DNA of 64,000 bases, taken from Kaistella jeonii (lineage in GTDB: Bacteria; Bacteroidota; Bacteroidia; Flavobacteriales; Weeksellaceae). Below, one piece after another: positions 1 to 9,033 of this stretch. Made by a program: the position numbers and the translations under genes. The stretch covers positions 124,001-188,000 of the forward strand of contig NZ_JSYL01000005.1 of the NCBI RefSeq assembly GCF_000812865.1, given 5' to 3'. Under the pieces are notes generated by a model. That model searched no databases, was not told the origin of the DNA, and worked only from the letters and a program-made list of their open reading frames with translations. Position 1 is the first letter of the stretch; each line of letters begins with the position of its first letter.

Positions 1-345
1 GATGAACCAGTTGTAACTGTCGAAATCTAAATAGTGATCTCTGCTTTTACTAAAAACTAAAAATGGTTTGTAGATTTCGTTAAAACCCTTTTGATGTAGA
101 ATATATATAGAAGATTCTCTGTATGAAATTGGTGAAGTTTCTTTTAACAGGAAAAGTTCAGGTTTAAAATTTGGATTTTCTTTTTGATAATAGTGAGACC
201 ATGCGTTTAATATGGAGTCTTCCTCTTTTGGAATTTTAAGGGGAATTGTTGAATTTGATTTCGCAGCATTTACATTTGAGCCTGACTTAACCTTCTGTTC
301 ACAAGAAAAAAATAAAATAAGAATGAGAAAAGTATAATTTTTCAT
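1..345 (-). CDS. Lipoprotein of unknown function, 3' part outside window
   Basis: An open frame of 115 codons runs on the minus strand from an ATG at 343-345 off the left edge. The N-terminus is a short hydrophobic signal (MKNYTFLILILFFSC) ending in a lipobox-like FFSC, so the mature protein probably starts at Cys15 and is membrane anchored. After it comes a polar linker and a region with Trp and Tyr residues (AWSHYYQ, DSYNWF). I do not recognise the family and the C-terminus is missing. It diverges from the helicase gene with about 50 bp between the two starts. Reading frame is well supported; function unknown. Confidence 0.6.
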   Translation of the reverse strand, partial: MKNYTFLILILFFSCEQKVKSGSNVNAAKSNSTIPLKIPKEEDSILNAWSHYYQKENPNFKPELFLLKETSPISYRESSIYILHQKGFNEIYKPFLVFSKSRDHYLDFDSYNWFI

Positions 346-385
346 TCATCCAAAATACATAATATTTAAATCTTATCAAAAAAAC

Positions 386-393
386 TATCTTTG
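386..393 (+). promoter_or_regulatory. -7 promoter element of the helicase gene
   Basis: TATCTTTG matches the Bacteroidetes -7 consensus TAnnTTTG. Only four bases (CAAA) separate it from the ATG at 398, so transcription would start at or next to the start codon. No clear -33 TTTG at the usual distance. Confidence 0.55.
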
Positions 394-397
394 CAAA

Positions 398-1750
398 ATG
401 GAAAAAACCACTTTTGCCGATTTTGATTTACCGGAAAAAATTCTCGATGTTTTAGCAGATTCAAATTTGTTTGAACCAACTCCCATTCAGGAAAAAAGTT
501 TAGGACCTATTCTTTCAGGTCGCGACGTCATGGGAATTGCTCAGACCGGAACCGGAAAAACGTTGGCGTATTTGTTACCCGTTTTAAAAAACTGGAAGTA
601 CAACAAGTCGGGAAATCCAACTGTTTTAATTCTCGTTCCTACAAGAGAACTGGTGGTTCAGGTTGCAGGAATTGTGGAGAATTTAACGCAAAATATTACC
701 GCAAGAGTGATTGGGATTTACGGTGGTAAAAATATTAAAACGCAGAAATTACTTTTCAATGATGGTTGCGATATTTTAGTAGGTACGCCCGGAAGAGTAA
801 TGGATCTCGCGATAGACAATGCAATTTCACTGAAAGAAGTCAGCAAATTGATCATCGATGAATTTGATGAAATGCTGAATTTGGGTTTCAAAGCGCAGTT
901 GACTCATATTTTCCAGATGATGAAAGAGAAAAGACAGAACATTCTTTTTTCAGCCACCATGACTGAAGCAGTTGATGCATTATTGTATGAATATTTTTCA
1001 GGTCCAATGGAAATTTCTCTCGCAAAATCGGGAACTCCATTAGAAAAAATCGAACAGATTGGATACAAAGTTGAAAACTTTAATACCAAAATTAATTTGC
1101 TTGAATATTTATTGAAAACAGATTCTGACTTTTCTAAAGTATTGATTTTCTGTAATAATAAAAAACACGCCGATTTACTCTACACTAAAATTGAGGAACT
1201 TTTCCCTGATCAATTTGATGTTATTCACTCTAACAAATCGCAGAATTACCGTTTGAATGCGATGCGAAGTTTTGAGAAACAGGAAGTTCGTGGTTTGATA
1301 ACAACCGATATTATGGCGAGAGGTCTGGATATTTCAGATATTACGCACGTAATCAATTTCGAGATCCCGGAAGTGCCGGAACAGTACATCCACAGAATTG
1401 GGAGAACGGGAAGAGCAGACAAAAATGGGATCGCTGTTTCTTTTGTGACAAGAACGGAAGAAGCGCAATTGTTAGACATTGAGGTTTTAATGGATAAGTC
1501 ATTAACTATTAAAGAATTCCCTGCTGAAGTTAAGATTAACAGAGTCAAAATTGCTTCTGAAAAAGATGAAGTGGTCATGAAAAACGCCAATGTCATCAAG
1601 CTGGAAGAAGGTGGCGGTGCATTTCACGAGAAGAAAGATAAAAATAAGAAGGAAAACTGGGGTGGTCCTCACGCTAGAAAACTTCCGAAAAAAATTGGAG
1701 CTAATCGAGCACAAGAAAAAGCAAAATCGAAAGCTAAGAGAAAAAAATAA
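398..1750 (+). CDS. DEAD-box family ATP-dependent RNA helicase (DEFD variant)
   Basis: ATP-dependent RNA helicase, expected to remodel RNA structures in ribosome assembly or mRNA decay. Visible motifs in order: Q motif FEPTPIQ (residues 25-31), Walker A AQTGTGKT (48-55), PTREL (81-85), TPGR (130-133), motif II DEFD (154-157), SAT (185-187), and in the second RecA domain ARGLD and HRIGRTGR. Motif II reads DEFD instead of DEAD; the two acidic residues needed for Mg-ATP are kept. The last ~45 residues are Lys/Arg-rich, as in many bacterial DEAD proteins, and likely bind RNA. The start is the ATG four bases after a TAnnTTTG box. A hairpin terminator follows the stop. Which of the several DEAD paralogues this is cannot be decided here. 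Confidence 0.93.
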   Translation: MEKTTFADFDLPEKILDVLADSNLFEPTPIQEKSLGPILSGRDVMGIAQTGTGKTLAYLLPVLKNWKYNKSGNPTVLILVPTRELVVQVAGIVENLTQNITARVIGIYGGKNIKTQKLLFNDGCDILVGTPGRVMDLAIDNAISLKEVSKLIIDEFDEMLNLGFKAQLTHIFQMMKEKRQNILFSATMTEAVDALLYEYFSGPMEISLAKSGTPLEKIEQIGYKVENFNTKINLLEYLLKTDSDFSKVLIFCNNKKHADLLYTKIEELFPDQFDVIHSNKSQNYRLNAMRSFEKQEVRGLITTDIMARGLDISDITHVINFEIPEVPEQYIHRIGRTGRADKNGIAVSFVTRTEEAQLLDIEVLMDKSLTIKEFPAEVKINRVKIASEKDEVVMKNANVIKLEEGGGAFHEKKDKNKKENWGGPHARKLPKKIGANRAQEKAKSKAKRKK

Positions 1751-1785
1751 AAATAATCCGGAATTTACTTCCGGATTATTTTTTT
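1751..1785. terminator. Bidirectional Rho-independent terminator
   Basis: A 13-bp stem (1751-1763 pairing with 1769-1781, core AATCCGGAA) with T-runs on both sides lies between the convergent helicase and hemerythrin genes and can serve both. Confidence 0.85.
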
Positions 1786-1801
1786 AAAGTCTTAGGAAAT
1801 T

Positions 1802-2248
1802 TTATTTCCAGAATATATCTTCGTATTCAGGTTCTTTCAATTCTGGATGATCCAGTTTTAAAATATTTTCTAATTGTTCATCAGTCGCTTGCTTTTCTAT
1901 TTCAGGAAAGATTTCCCTTTCTTCTGTTCGAATATGAAGTTCTAACAAAGCCCGGAAAGTTTCTACTTCTTCTGGACTTTTAAAACCATTTTCAATCATT
2001 TTTTTAAAGGTTCTGTGTTGCGAAATCGCCTCTTTAATTAAAGGGTGTTCTTCGCCTAAAACTTTAAAAATCGTTTCCTCTTCTTCAGCAAAATGTGGTT
2101 TAAGATTTTGAAGGTAAAAAAGATCAATATACTTTTCCATCCTCTCAACGGGAATTTCTCTTTTTAACCCTTCTTTTAGTTTCCAGCAAAGCAATAAACC
2201 AAAGTGATGATCGCGGCTGAGTTGTATTAAAGCTTCGTGTCTTTTCAT
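1802..2248 (-). CDS. Hemerythrin HHE-domain protein
   Basis: A 148-residue four-helix protein with the metal-ligand pattern of hemerythrins: His14/His15 (RDHH), His52 and Glu56 (PHFAEEEE), His78 (SQHR), His105 and Glu109 (LHIRTEE). Hemerythrins bind a di-iron centre and sense, store or detoxify O2 or NO; the exact role here cannot be told. No signal peptide, so cytoplasmic. The ATG at 2248 gives MKRHEALIQLSRDHH, a typical start for this family. The gene is convergent with the helicase and shares its terminator. The upstream region has no clear TAnnTTTG box. Single-gene unit. Confidence 0.85.
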   Translation of the reverse strand: MKRHEALIQLSRDHHFGLLLCWKLKEGLKREIPVERMEKYIDLFYLQNLKPHFAEEEETIFKVLGEEHPLIKEAISQHRTFKKMIENGFKSPEEVETFRALLELHIRTEEREIFPEIEKQATDEQLENILKLDHPELKEPEYEDIFWK

Positions 2249-2430
2249 AATTTTATTTTAAAAGCATTATTTTTTTGATTCTTGCTGAATTTCTTTTGCA
2301 AGTTCGGTAATTTAACCTTTCAAGAAAATTATTTTAATGCATTTTTAAATACGAAGTTTGACATAATCTTTCTTTTTAATAAATTAACGAATTTGAGAAA
2401 AGAATTCGTGTTAAAGAATTGATAAAAGAA

Positions 2431-2460
2431 ACTCCTCTAACTTTTTTTAGTTAAAGGAGT
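2431..2460. repeat. Hairpin, 12-bp stem with T6 loop
   Basis: The arms 2431-2442 and 2449-2460 pair with one mismatch around six T. There is no T-run after it, so it is a poor intrinsic terminator. Confidence 0.6.
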
Positions 2461-2484
2461 AAATCATTTGTGTTTTTAGAACTC

Positions 2485-2517
2485 GTCGAAACCTTTATTT
2501 TTTATAAAAGTTTCGAC
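2485..2517. repeat. Hairpin, 14-bp stem
   Basis: The arms GTCGAAACCTTTAT (2485-2498) and ATAAAAGTTTCGAC (2504-2517) pair with one mismatch. No neighbouring gene end explains it; on the plus strand it is followed by ACACTTATTTTTTTT, so it may act as a weak terminator. Confidence 0.6.
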
Positions 2518-2834
2518 ACTTATTTTTTTTCTCTGTAAATGTAAAATATAGCTTGAAATAAATCAAATTTTTGTGGTGGACAAAGGGTGGACAAAATTAT
2601 GAATGCTCTATAATAAGGTGTTTTCTATTATTATTTTAAATATTACTACTTGATTAACAGCGTATTCCAAAAGTCAGTATTTTCAGTTATTTTTTTAGTA
2701 TTATCGGAAGTGTTGCTTTTAGTGATGATTTGAACCTGTTTGAAATATGCAGAGCATAGTTTGAGTTCGCTGTAATCATATTAAAATATGGCGTTATTAT
2801 GTGCATTTCTTAAAATTTGTTATATATTCATCTA

Positions 2835-2842
2835 TAATTTTG
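2835..2842 (+). promoter_or_regulatory. -7 element of the TPR/HTH regulator gene
   Basis: TAATTTTG fits TAnnTTTG and ends 13 bases before the ATG at 2856. The nearest TTTG upstream is only 14 bp away, so the -33 part is doubtful. Confidence 0.5.
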
Positions 2843-2855
2843 TTTTAGAAGATTA

Positions 2856-4583
2856 ATGCGAATAAAATACTTTTTTAGTTTATTTCTTATACTTTCCACT
2901 TTTTCCTTGCAAGCACAGAAAATTCAGTTGAATTCAGGTAGAAATAGTATTTCTGAATGGGAGAGAATTTTATCCCTGAAAAATAGTTTGGTGAGTGATA
3001 CGACTGCGCTTAAAAATTTTCTGCAACCTCTTGAAGACCGTAATTCTGAATCTGATAAAGTTTTATATAATGTTTTGCTTGCAAATTGTTATGCGAAAGC
3101 TTTCGACCGAATTAATAAGAAAAGCAATCAATATTACTCAAAATCAATTATAAGTGCTCAAAAATCAGGTGATAAAGCACTTGAAATTTGGGCAACGCTC
3201 TGTAACGCAGAATATTTTTATAATTATAGGGAAATAACCAAATCCCTTCCTTTTTTTGTTGCTGCAATCGAAAAAATAGATCAAACTGATCCTTCGCAAA
3301 TCTTATTTCCCGGGGAATCTTTCACAAAAATTGGTTTTTATATGGGAACCATTGGAGATAATAATGAAGCGATTAACTATTTAAAAAAAGCAATTAAATA
3401 TACCAATACGAATACACCAGAATTTGCTAGAATCACAGATAATTTGGGGTTATATTATTTACAATTGGGAGATGTCATTAATGCACGAAAAAATATTGAG
3501 AAAGCTTCTGAAGTAGCAAAATCTGTTGGAGATAGTGTTAGATATGCAAAAACACTAGGTAATTTGGGACTGATTTATGAGAAAGAGCACGATTATCCTA
3601 ATGCGATTAAAATAGTACGGGAAGATATTCAAATTTCTGAACGCTTTAAATGTGAACAAAATGTCATGTTTGCGTATACCATCTTAGCAAGATTACTTAT
3701 TGCAAATGATCAGATTTTAGAAGCCGATATAGTGTTAAAAAAAGCCGACCTAATTGCTAAATCGAAATCATATTTTAAAATTAACGAGCTGGAAATTTTA
3801 AAACTAAAGTTAGAAATTATCTATAAACAAAATAAAGGGCGTGATGAACTCGGAGTCAGAAGACGAATTGGTATTTTGGAGGATTCGCTGAATAAAACCG
3901 ACGGAATTTTGCCGCTGAACCAGGCGAATTGGATGATGCAAAAAAGAAATTATCAACAAAATATAGCTTCAACCAAACAAGAACTTTCAAAGGAATTATT
4001 CTGGAAAAATCTAATCTTTATAGCATCGGGTTTATTAATTTTATTCGTGCTATTTATTATTTTTAAATCGAAAAAGACGGAAAAGATTAGAAAGACTCAA
4101 AATGATAATAAAATAGAAGAATACGAAAAAACGAAAGCGAGCAATGAACAAAAACTTGCAGATGCTCATAAGACTCTTGATTCACAAATCGATTTTTTAA
4201 AAGAAAAAAATATTCAGATTCAAAAACTGCATTTGGAAATTGAAAAATTCAGAAAAACGGATTCATCTTTTGAACAAGATCATGGAAAACTTGACAATCT
4301 CCTCCAATCTCATTTAATGACGGAAGAAAACTGGCGTAATTTTAAAAGTGAATTTCAGCGCGAACATCCAGATTTTTACGATAATTTACTACAAAATTTC
4401 CCGGAGATCACCGATTCAAATTTACGAATCATCCTGCTTCAAAAATTAGGATTTACGAATACTGAAATTTCGGGATTGTTGGGAATTACTGTTGAAGCTG
4501 TGAAAAAATCCAAGCAACGATTGAAGAGGAAACTGGGCGATAAATATGATCTTTTGTTTCAAATGATTGCCATAGAAAACTAA
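2856..4583 (+). CDS. Membrane-tethered TPR protein with C-terminal HTH (LuxR-like) domain
   Basis: A 575-residue protein of a Bacteroidetes-specific architecture. It has a signal peptide (1-20, ending LQAQ), a TPR solenoid in the periplasm (about 50-330, e.g. NLGLYYLQLGD, NLGLIYEKEHDYPNAI), one transmembrane helix (about 387-405, IFIASGLLILFVLFIIF), a cytoplasmic coiled coil (about 410-475) and a C-terminal helix-turn-helix (about 524-566) with LRIILLQKLGFTNTEISGLLG followed by a basic helix. The likely role is transmitting a periplasmic signal to a DNA-bound HTH domain, but no ligand or target is known to me. It is a lone gene. A strong terminator follows directly. What else: an orphan regulator without DNA binding. 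Confidence 0.8.
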   Translation: MRIKYFFSLFLILSTFSLQAQKIQLNSGRNSISEWERILSLKNSLVSDTTALKNFLQPLEDRNSESDKVLYNVLLANCYAKAFDRINKKSNQYYSKSIISAQKSGDKALEIWATLCNAEYFYNYREITKSLPFFVAAIEKIDQTDPSQILFPGESFTKIGFYMGTIGDNNEAINYLKKAIKYTNTNTPEFARITDNLGLYYLQLGDVINARKNIEKASEVAKSVGDSVRYAKTLGNLGLIYEKEHDYPNAIKIVREDIQISERFKCEQNVMFAYTILARLLIANDQILEADIVLKKADLIAKSKSYFKINELEILKLKLEIIYKQNKGRDELGVRRRIGILEDSLNKTDGILPLNQANWMMQKRNYQQNIASTKQELSKELFWKNLIFIASGLLILFVLFIIFKSKKTEKIRKTQNDNKIEEYEKTKASNEQKLADAHKTLDSQIDFLKEKNIQIQKLHLEIEKFRKTDSSFEQDHGKLDNLLQSHLMTEENWRNFKSEFQREHPDFYDNLLQNFPEITDSNLRIILLQKLGFTNTEISGLLGITVEAVKKSKQRLKRKLGDKYDLLFQMIAIEN

Positions 4584-4584
4584 A

Positions 4585-4613
4585 AAAACGCTCTGAAATT
4601 TTCAGAGCGTTTT
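4585..4613. terminator. Bidirectional terminator
   Basis: AAAACGCTCTGAAA (4585-4598) pairs with the following TTTTCAGAGCGTTTT. It sits between the convergent regulator gene and ahcY, with A/T runs on both sides. Confidence 0.85.
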
Positions 4614-4651
4614 AGATTATAAGTAAAAATAAAATTCAGTAATAAATTCTA

Positions 4652-5965
4652 TTAATATCTGTAATATTCTGGTTTGTAAGGACCTTCAACCGGTACGCCA
4701 ATGTATTTCGCCTGGTCTGCTGATAAAGTTTCTAATTCTACTCCTAATTTTTTAAGGTGTAAAAATGCTACTTTTTCATCTAGATGTTTTGGTAACATAT
4801 ACACTTCATTTCCATAAGCTGCTGAATTAGTCCATAATTCGATTTGAGCTAAAGTCTGGTTTGCAAATGAATTACTCATTACAAAACTTGGGTGTCCTGT
4901 TGCACAACCTAAGTTTACCAAACGACCTTCTGCTAAAATAATGATTTCTTTTCCGTCGATGTTATAAACGTCAACCTGTGGTTTTACTTCATATTTGGTA
5001 TCGCCATAGTTTCCGTTTAACCAAGCCATATCGAGTTCATTATCGAAGTGACCGATGTTACAAACAACAGTTTTATCTTTCATTCTTTTGAAATCTTCAC
5101 CTTTAACAATGTTAAAGTTACCAGTTGTAGTAATAATGATGTCTGCATTTTCAACTACAGAACTTAATTTTTTAACTTCAAAACCATCCATTGCAGCTTG
5201 CAATGCACAGATCGGGTCGATTTCTGTAACGGTAACGATCGAGCCAGCTCCTTTGAAAGAGGCTGCAGTTCCTTTACCAACATCACCGTAACCACAAACT
5301 ACGACTCTTTTTCCAGCCAACATTAAATCTGTTGCTCTTCTCACTGCATCAACTGCAGATTCTCTACAACCGTATTTGTTATCGAATTTTGATTTTGTAA
5401 CTGAATCATTTACGTTGATTGCAGGCATTACCAAAGTTCCATTTGCCATTCTTTCGTACAATCTGTGAACTCCAGTTGTAGTTTCTTCAGAAAGTCCTTT
5501 AATTCCAGCAGTTAATTCTGGGTATTTATCGAAAACCAAGTTGGTTAAATCGCCACCATCATCTAAGATCAAATTTAAAGGTTGTCTGTCTTTTCCGAAA
5601 AATACAGTTTGTTCGATACACCATTCGAATTCTTCCTCAGTCATTCCTTTCCAAGCATAAACAGGAATTCCTGCTGCTGCAATTGCCGCCGCCGCATGAT
5701 CTTGAGTTGAGAAAATATTACAGGAAGACCAGGTAACATCTGCTCCAAGTGCAACTAAAGTTTCAATTAAAACTGCAGTTTGAATCGTCATGTGAAGACA
5801 ACCGGCGATTCTTGCTCCTTTCAAAGGTTGAGACGGACCGTATTCTTCGCGGATCGCCATTAAACCAGGCATTTCTGCTTCAGCTAAATTAATTTCTTTT
5901 CTGCCAAATTCTGCTAATGAAATGTCCTTAACTTTGTAAGGAACGTATTGTGTTGTAGTTTCCAT
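4652..5965 (-). CDS. ahcY: Adenosylhomocysteinase
   Basis: Cytoplasmic NAD-dependent enzyme that hydrolyses S-adenosylhomocysteine to homocysteine and adenosine in the methyl cycle. The 437-residue length is normal for the short bacterial form. Recognisable segments: [16 protein letters not shown] near the N-terminus, the substrate region [20 protein letters not shown], the NAD-binding glycine motif [11 protein letters not shown], and the family C-terminus KPEYYRY, whose Lys and Tyr reach the partner's NAD site in the tetramer. The start ATG at 5965 is followed by [22 protein letters not shown] full promoter lies upstream at 5986-6017. It is a single gene, convergent with the TPR regulator. 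Identification is secure. Confidence 0.97.
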   Translation of the reverse strand: METTTQYVPYKVKDISLAEFGRKEINLAEAEMPGLMAIREEYGPSQPLKGARIAGCLHMTIQTAVLIETLVALGADVTWSSCNIFSTQDHAAAAIAAAGIPVYAWKGMTEEEFEWCIEQTVFFGKDRQPLNLILDDGGDLTNLVFDKYPELTAGIKGLSEETTTGVHRLYERMANGTLVMPAINVNDSVTKSKFDNKYGCRESAVDAVRRATDLMLAGKRVVVCGYGDVGKGTAASFKGAGSIVTVTEIDPICALQAAMDGFEVKKLSSVVENADIIITTTGNFNIVKGEDFKRMKDKTVVCNIGHFDNELDMAWLNGNYGDTKYEVKPQVDVYNIDGKEIIILAEGRLVNLGCATGHPSFVMSNSFANQTLAQIELWTNSAAYGNEVYMLPKHLDEKVAFLHLKKLGVELETLSADQAKYIGVPVEGPYKPEYYRY

Positions 5966-5985
5966 CTATTTAAATAAACTTTTTG

Positions 5986-6017
5986 CAAATGTACGAAATC
6001 CCTTTCTTTCCCTCAAA
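5986..6017 (-). promoter_or_regulatory. Promoter of ahcY (TTTG-N20-TACATTTG)
   Basis: On the minus strand, TTTG (6014-6017) is followed after 20 bp by TACATTTG (5986-5993), a full match to the Bacteroidetes -33/-7 consensus. The box ends 20 bases upstream of the ahcY ATG. Confidence 0.75.
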
Positions 6018-6108
6018 TGAGATTTAGAAATACTTATTATTACTTAAATCTATTAGTTAATATGTAATCTTTTTCAAATTGCTTACTTTTACGTTATAAT
6101 ATTTTTTG

Positions 6109-6720
6109 ATGCCACTTTACAGAGATTTTTCAGATGATAACGCCACAATTCTTCTTTGGAAATACGATGAAAGGGAAGAATTGAATTCTCAATTTTTAGT
6201 TGAGGAAGAAAATTACGATAAGATAAAAGATTATCATCCGACCAAACTTAAAGAACTTCTTTTGGTTCGAAAAATTCTGAAATCTGTTTTTCCCAATCAC
6301 AAAATTCTTTATCATGACAGAACTCCCTATTTATTTCCGAATGATTTTGAAATTTCTGTAACGCATTCTTTTCCTTACGCAGCTTTGGCGATTTCTAAAA
6401 ATAAAATTGGGATTGATATTGAACCTTTTAATCCGAAAATTAAAAGAATTCAACACAAATTCTTGCAGGAAGATGAAGCAGATTTTATTGAAAAAGAAAA
6501 AGAAGTGGCATATTTAACAGTGATCTGGTCTTTGAAGGAAAGCTTATACAAAATTCATCATTCTAATTATTGGTCGCTTAAAAAACATTACGAAATTAAA
6601 CCTTTCAGCCTGGATTTTCCTTTCAATATTCAGTGCAGAGTTCATGATGACAAGGTTTCTGATCTATTTAATGCGAGAGTAGAATTTTTTGAAAATTATT
6701 GTTTTACCATTGTTGACTGA
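6109..6720 (+). CDS. 4'-phosphopantetheinyl transferase superfamily protein
   Basis: Transfers the phosphopantetheine arm from CoA to a carrier protein (ACP or PCP). The Sfp/AcpS-family signatures are present: IGIDIEPF (the Asp and Glu bind Mg) and WSLKESLYK (the WxxKEAxxK motif). At about 203 residues it is of Sfp type, not the ~120-residue AcpS. I place the start at the ATG at 6109 (MPLYRDFSDD); a TTG three bases earlier is possible but less likely. Its 3' end overlaps the 3' end of the convergent FUSC gene by 25 bp. No biosynthetic cluster is adjacent, so the target carrier protein is unknown and it may be the genome's general ACP-activating enzyme. Confidence 0.85.
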   Translation: MPLYRDFSDDNATILLWKYDEREELNSQFLVEEENYDKIKDYHPTKLKELLLVRKILKSVFPNHKILYHDRTPYLFPNDFEISVTHSFPYAALAISKNKIGIDIEPFNPKIKRIQHKFLQEDEADFIEKEKEVAYLTVIWSLKESLYKIHHSNYWSLKKHYEIKPFSLDFPFNIQCRVHDDKVSDLFNARVEFFENYCFTIVD

Positions 6721-8957
6721 ATTTCAGGTTCAAATTTTTCTGCCCCTTTTCTCTGTTCTTTGGCTACATCATAAATTAATTCCAGGATTTCCTGTAAATT
6801 TTTCAATTCTGTTAAATGCGTAATTCGGTTGGGATCACGCAGATTGGAAATTTCGTTTTCTGTGATTTCCTTTTTTCGAATTTCCATTAATTTTTCTACA
6901 GAATCTCCTGGTTTCAGAGCGCTTTCTTCTCTAATATTTTCATGGAATTTTTTTTGCTCCAGAATTAAATTCGTTCGCAATAATTCGGCAGAAATTTTAC
7001 GCTTCCAACTTTCAAAATCAATTTCAGGATAATCTTTCGCAGATTTTGGATATTGAGAGAACGATGCGATATACGCTGTTATCAAATGCGCCGTATTGAC
7101 AAACTGGTGAATATTTTCGAGTTTTTTCTGTTGATTTTTAGGATCCGAAATCATCCGTTGGAAATTGTCGGAAAGATTTGCTAAATCGATGATGGCATCT
7201 TTTCTTTTTAATTTATATTCTTGAATTGCTGTATTTTTATCATTAAAGAAATTCATAACCGCAGTGAAATATTTTAAATTACTTTTCGCAGCTTTTTTCA
7301 TCAAATCTAAATTCTGGGTATGTTCCCAAACAGGGAAAATAAAATAGGAAACGCCGAATGCAACAATTCCGCCGATCGCTGTATCGAGAATTCTGTCTTT
7401 GAAAATCATGTTTACATTCCCAGGCTTCAGAAAGTTAAAACTTAAAAATACATAGATCGTCATGAAGAAAACTGCCCAAAAATAATTGGCTTTCAAAAAA
7501 CTGAAACACAAAATCATATTGATCATCAATAAAGCAAAAAGAAAAGCGCTACTCGAAATTCCAAATAAAATAAGGTAAGCTACGACTGCACCTGCAACTG
7601 TTCCGTACAAACGCAAAAGATTTCGGTGTTTGGTCGTGGAATAAGCCGGTCGCATAATGGCAACAATCGTAATTAAGATCCAGTAAGAATGACCGATGCC
7701 GAGAAATTCTAATTTAGAAAATAAGTAACCGATCAATAAAGCCAAAACAATACGGATCGAATGCCGAAACTGCGATGATTTCAGGGAAAAGTTATTCCAT
7801 AAAACCTTTAAATTTAATTTTTGAGTGCTTGGTAAAAATTTTTCTAGATCTAATCCAGTTGATAAACTTTTTGCTAATTTTTGATCCTGTACGAAAACTT
7901 TGTAAATGGTTTTCACTTCGTCGGTAATGTCTGTAATCCGAACCAAAATTAAGCGCATGATCATAAAGTTCTCCAGATTATCGGATTTTAATTTCTGATT
8001 GCGTAAGTCGAAATATTCGTCAAAAATTTTATTAAGTTCTCCCTCTATTTGTAGAATAGGTTTTGCTTTTGATCCACTTTGCAAGGCAATTCCAATGTTG
8101 CTTAATTCCTCCGAGAGTTTTTCCAGGTATAAACTTATTGATTTTAAAAAACCGGTGTCGCCGAAACTCTCCTGAACTTTTTTGTAATCACTGTCTGAAG
8201 TCATTAACTTTTCATGAAGATCAATAGAGTTGAGAAACATCAGCATTAATAATCTGCTTGTCGTTGTAGATTCATTAACGATTTTTCGTGTTTTGAAAAC
8301 TGTTTCGCGAGTTTCTTCCTGTAAATTTTTAATTTTGATCTGTTCTGCAATAACCTCAGAATATAAATTAGCAAAATCGGGTTTGTCTAGGTAGAATTTA
8401 GATTTTATTTTAAGGTAATCGGCGAGTAATAAATAATTTTCGCCAATCATTTGTCCCGCCAATTTGTAGGGTTGAATTCTGGAAACTACGAGGAAAATAA
8501 GCAGATAACAAATTGATCCAGCTAAAAAAATGAAAGAACTTTTAATAATATTTTCGCCAGTCAAATGACCATCAATAAAAATCGCCAAAACAACAAGTGA
8601 TAAGGAACCAACTGCGGCAAGTCTTTGTCCGTAAACACCAATGATAGAAAAGAATAAACCGAAGACAACAATTTCTACATAAATAAGTGGCGGATAATCT
8701 TTGATAACACTTGCAATAAGTGCTACGAAGAAAAAGCAGACAATAGCGAGGATAAGAGAATTTCGTCGTCTGACAAAAGGTCCCGGTTGATCGGTTAATC
8801 CAACAAAACTTGTGGCAAGAGGGAAGAGGAAGAACTCTTTGAGCAAACCAAAATAAACGAAAATAATACTGGGAACTACTATTGCCAAAGTAATTCGCAC
8901 TGCCGAAAAGATGTATTGGCTGGTTGCAAATTTTTTAAATTCGGTGGCGTAATTCAT
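6696..8957 (-). CDS. FUSC-family inner membrane transporter (YccS-like)
   Basis: A 753-residue integral membrane protein with the duplicated layout of the YccS/FUSC family. A first block of about six membrane helices (1-180, with VGLTDQPGPFVRRRNS) is followed by a long charged cytoplasmic part, a second membrane block (about 395-545, with GHSYWILITIVAIMRPAYSTTKHRNLLRLYGTV), and a charged C-terminal region. Members export aromatic carboxylates or related compounds, but the substrate cannot be read from sequence. The WxxxTxxxxxxPxxxxTxxxxxxRxxGT-like signature of the second block is visible. The upstream sequence TAAATTTA-CAAA-ATG is a one-mismatch -7 box four bases before the start. Confidence 0.82.
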   Translation of the reverse strand: MNYATEFKKFATSQYIFSAVRITLAIVVPSIIFVYFGLLKEFFLFPLATSFVGLTDQPGPFVRRRNSLILAIVCFFFVALIASVIKDYPPLIYVEIVVFGLFFSIIGVYGQRLAAVGSLSLVVLAIFIDGHLTGENIIKSSFIFLAGSICYLLIFLVVSRIQPYKLAGQMIGENYLLLADYLKIKSKFYLDKPDFANLYSEVIAEQIKIKNLQEETRETVFKTRKIVNESTTTSRLLMLMFLNSIDLHEKLMTSDSDYKKVQESFGDTGFLKSISLYLEKLSEELSNIGIALQSGSKAKPILQIEGELNKIFDEYFDLRNQKLKSDNLENFMIMRLILVRITDITDEVKTIYKVFVQDQKLAKSLSTGLDLEKFLPSTQKLNLKVLWNNFSLKSSQFRHSIRIVLALLIGYLFSKLEFLGIGHSYWILITIVAIMRPAYSTTKHRNLLRLYGTVAGAVVAYLILFGISSSAFLFALLMINMILCFSFLKANYFWAVFFMTIYVFLSFNFLKPGNVNMIFKDRILDTAIGGIVAFGVSYFIFPVWEHTQNLDLMKKAAKSNLKYFTAVMNFFNDKNTAIQEYKLKRKDAIIDLANLSDNFQRMISDPKNQQKKLENIHQFVNTAHLITAYIASFSQYPKSAKDYPEIDFESWKRKISAELLRTNLILEQKKFHENIREESALKPGDSVEKLMEIRKKEITENEISNLRDPNRITHLTELKNLQEILELIYDVAKEQRKGAEKFEPEIQSTMVKQ

Positions 8958-8983
8958 TTTGTAAATTTAGGAGTTTAAAGTAT

Positions 8984-9011
8984 AAAAAAAGTCTCAATTT
9001 CTTGAGACTTT
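8984..9011 (-). terminator. Terminator of the porU-porV operon
   Basis: AAAGTCTCAA (8988-8997) pairs perfectly with TTGAGACTTT (9002-9011). On the minus strand the hairpin ends in seven T, right after the porV stop. Confidence 0.88.
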
Positions 9012-9033
9012 ATTATTTTAAAATTGAGAACAA

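Larger units (their letters stand above)
2249..2855. other. Gene-free stretch with hairpins and a short direct repeat
   Basis: About 600 bp without a convincing gene. It holds two hairpins (2431-2460, 2485-2517), a direct repeat TGGACAAA at 2577-2584 and 2588-2595, and the -7 box of the next gene. A minus-strand open frame of about 35 codons across the repeat has no good start and I do not call it. Confidence 0.6.

Noticed and set aside
2480-2600. Integrase remnant
   Set aside because: A short minus-strand frame lacks a start and has no tyrosine-recombinase motif.
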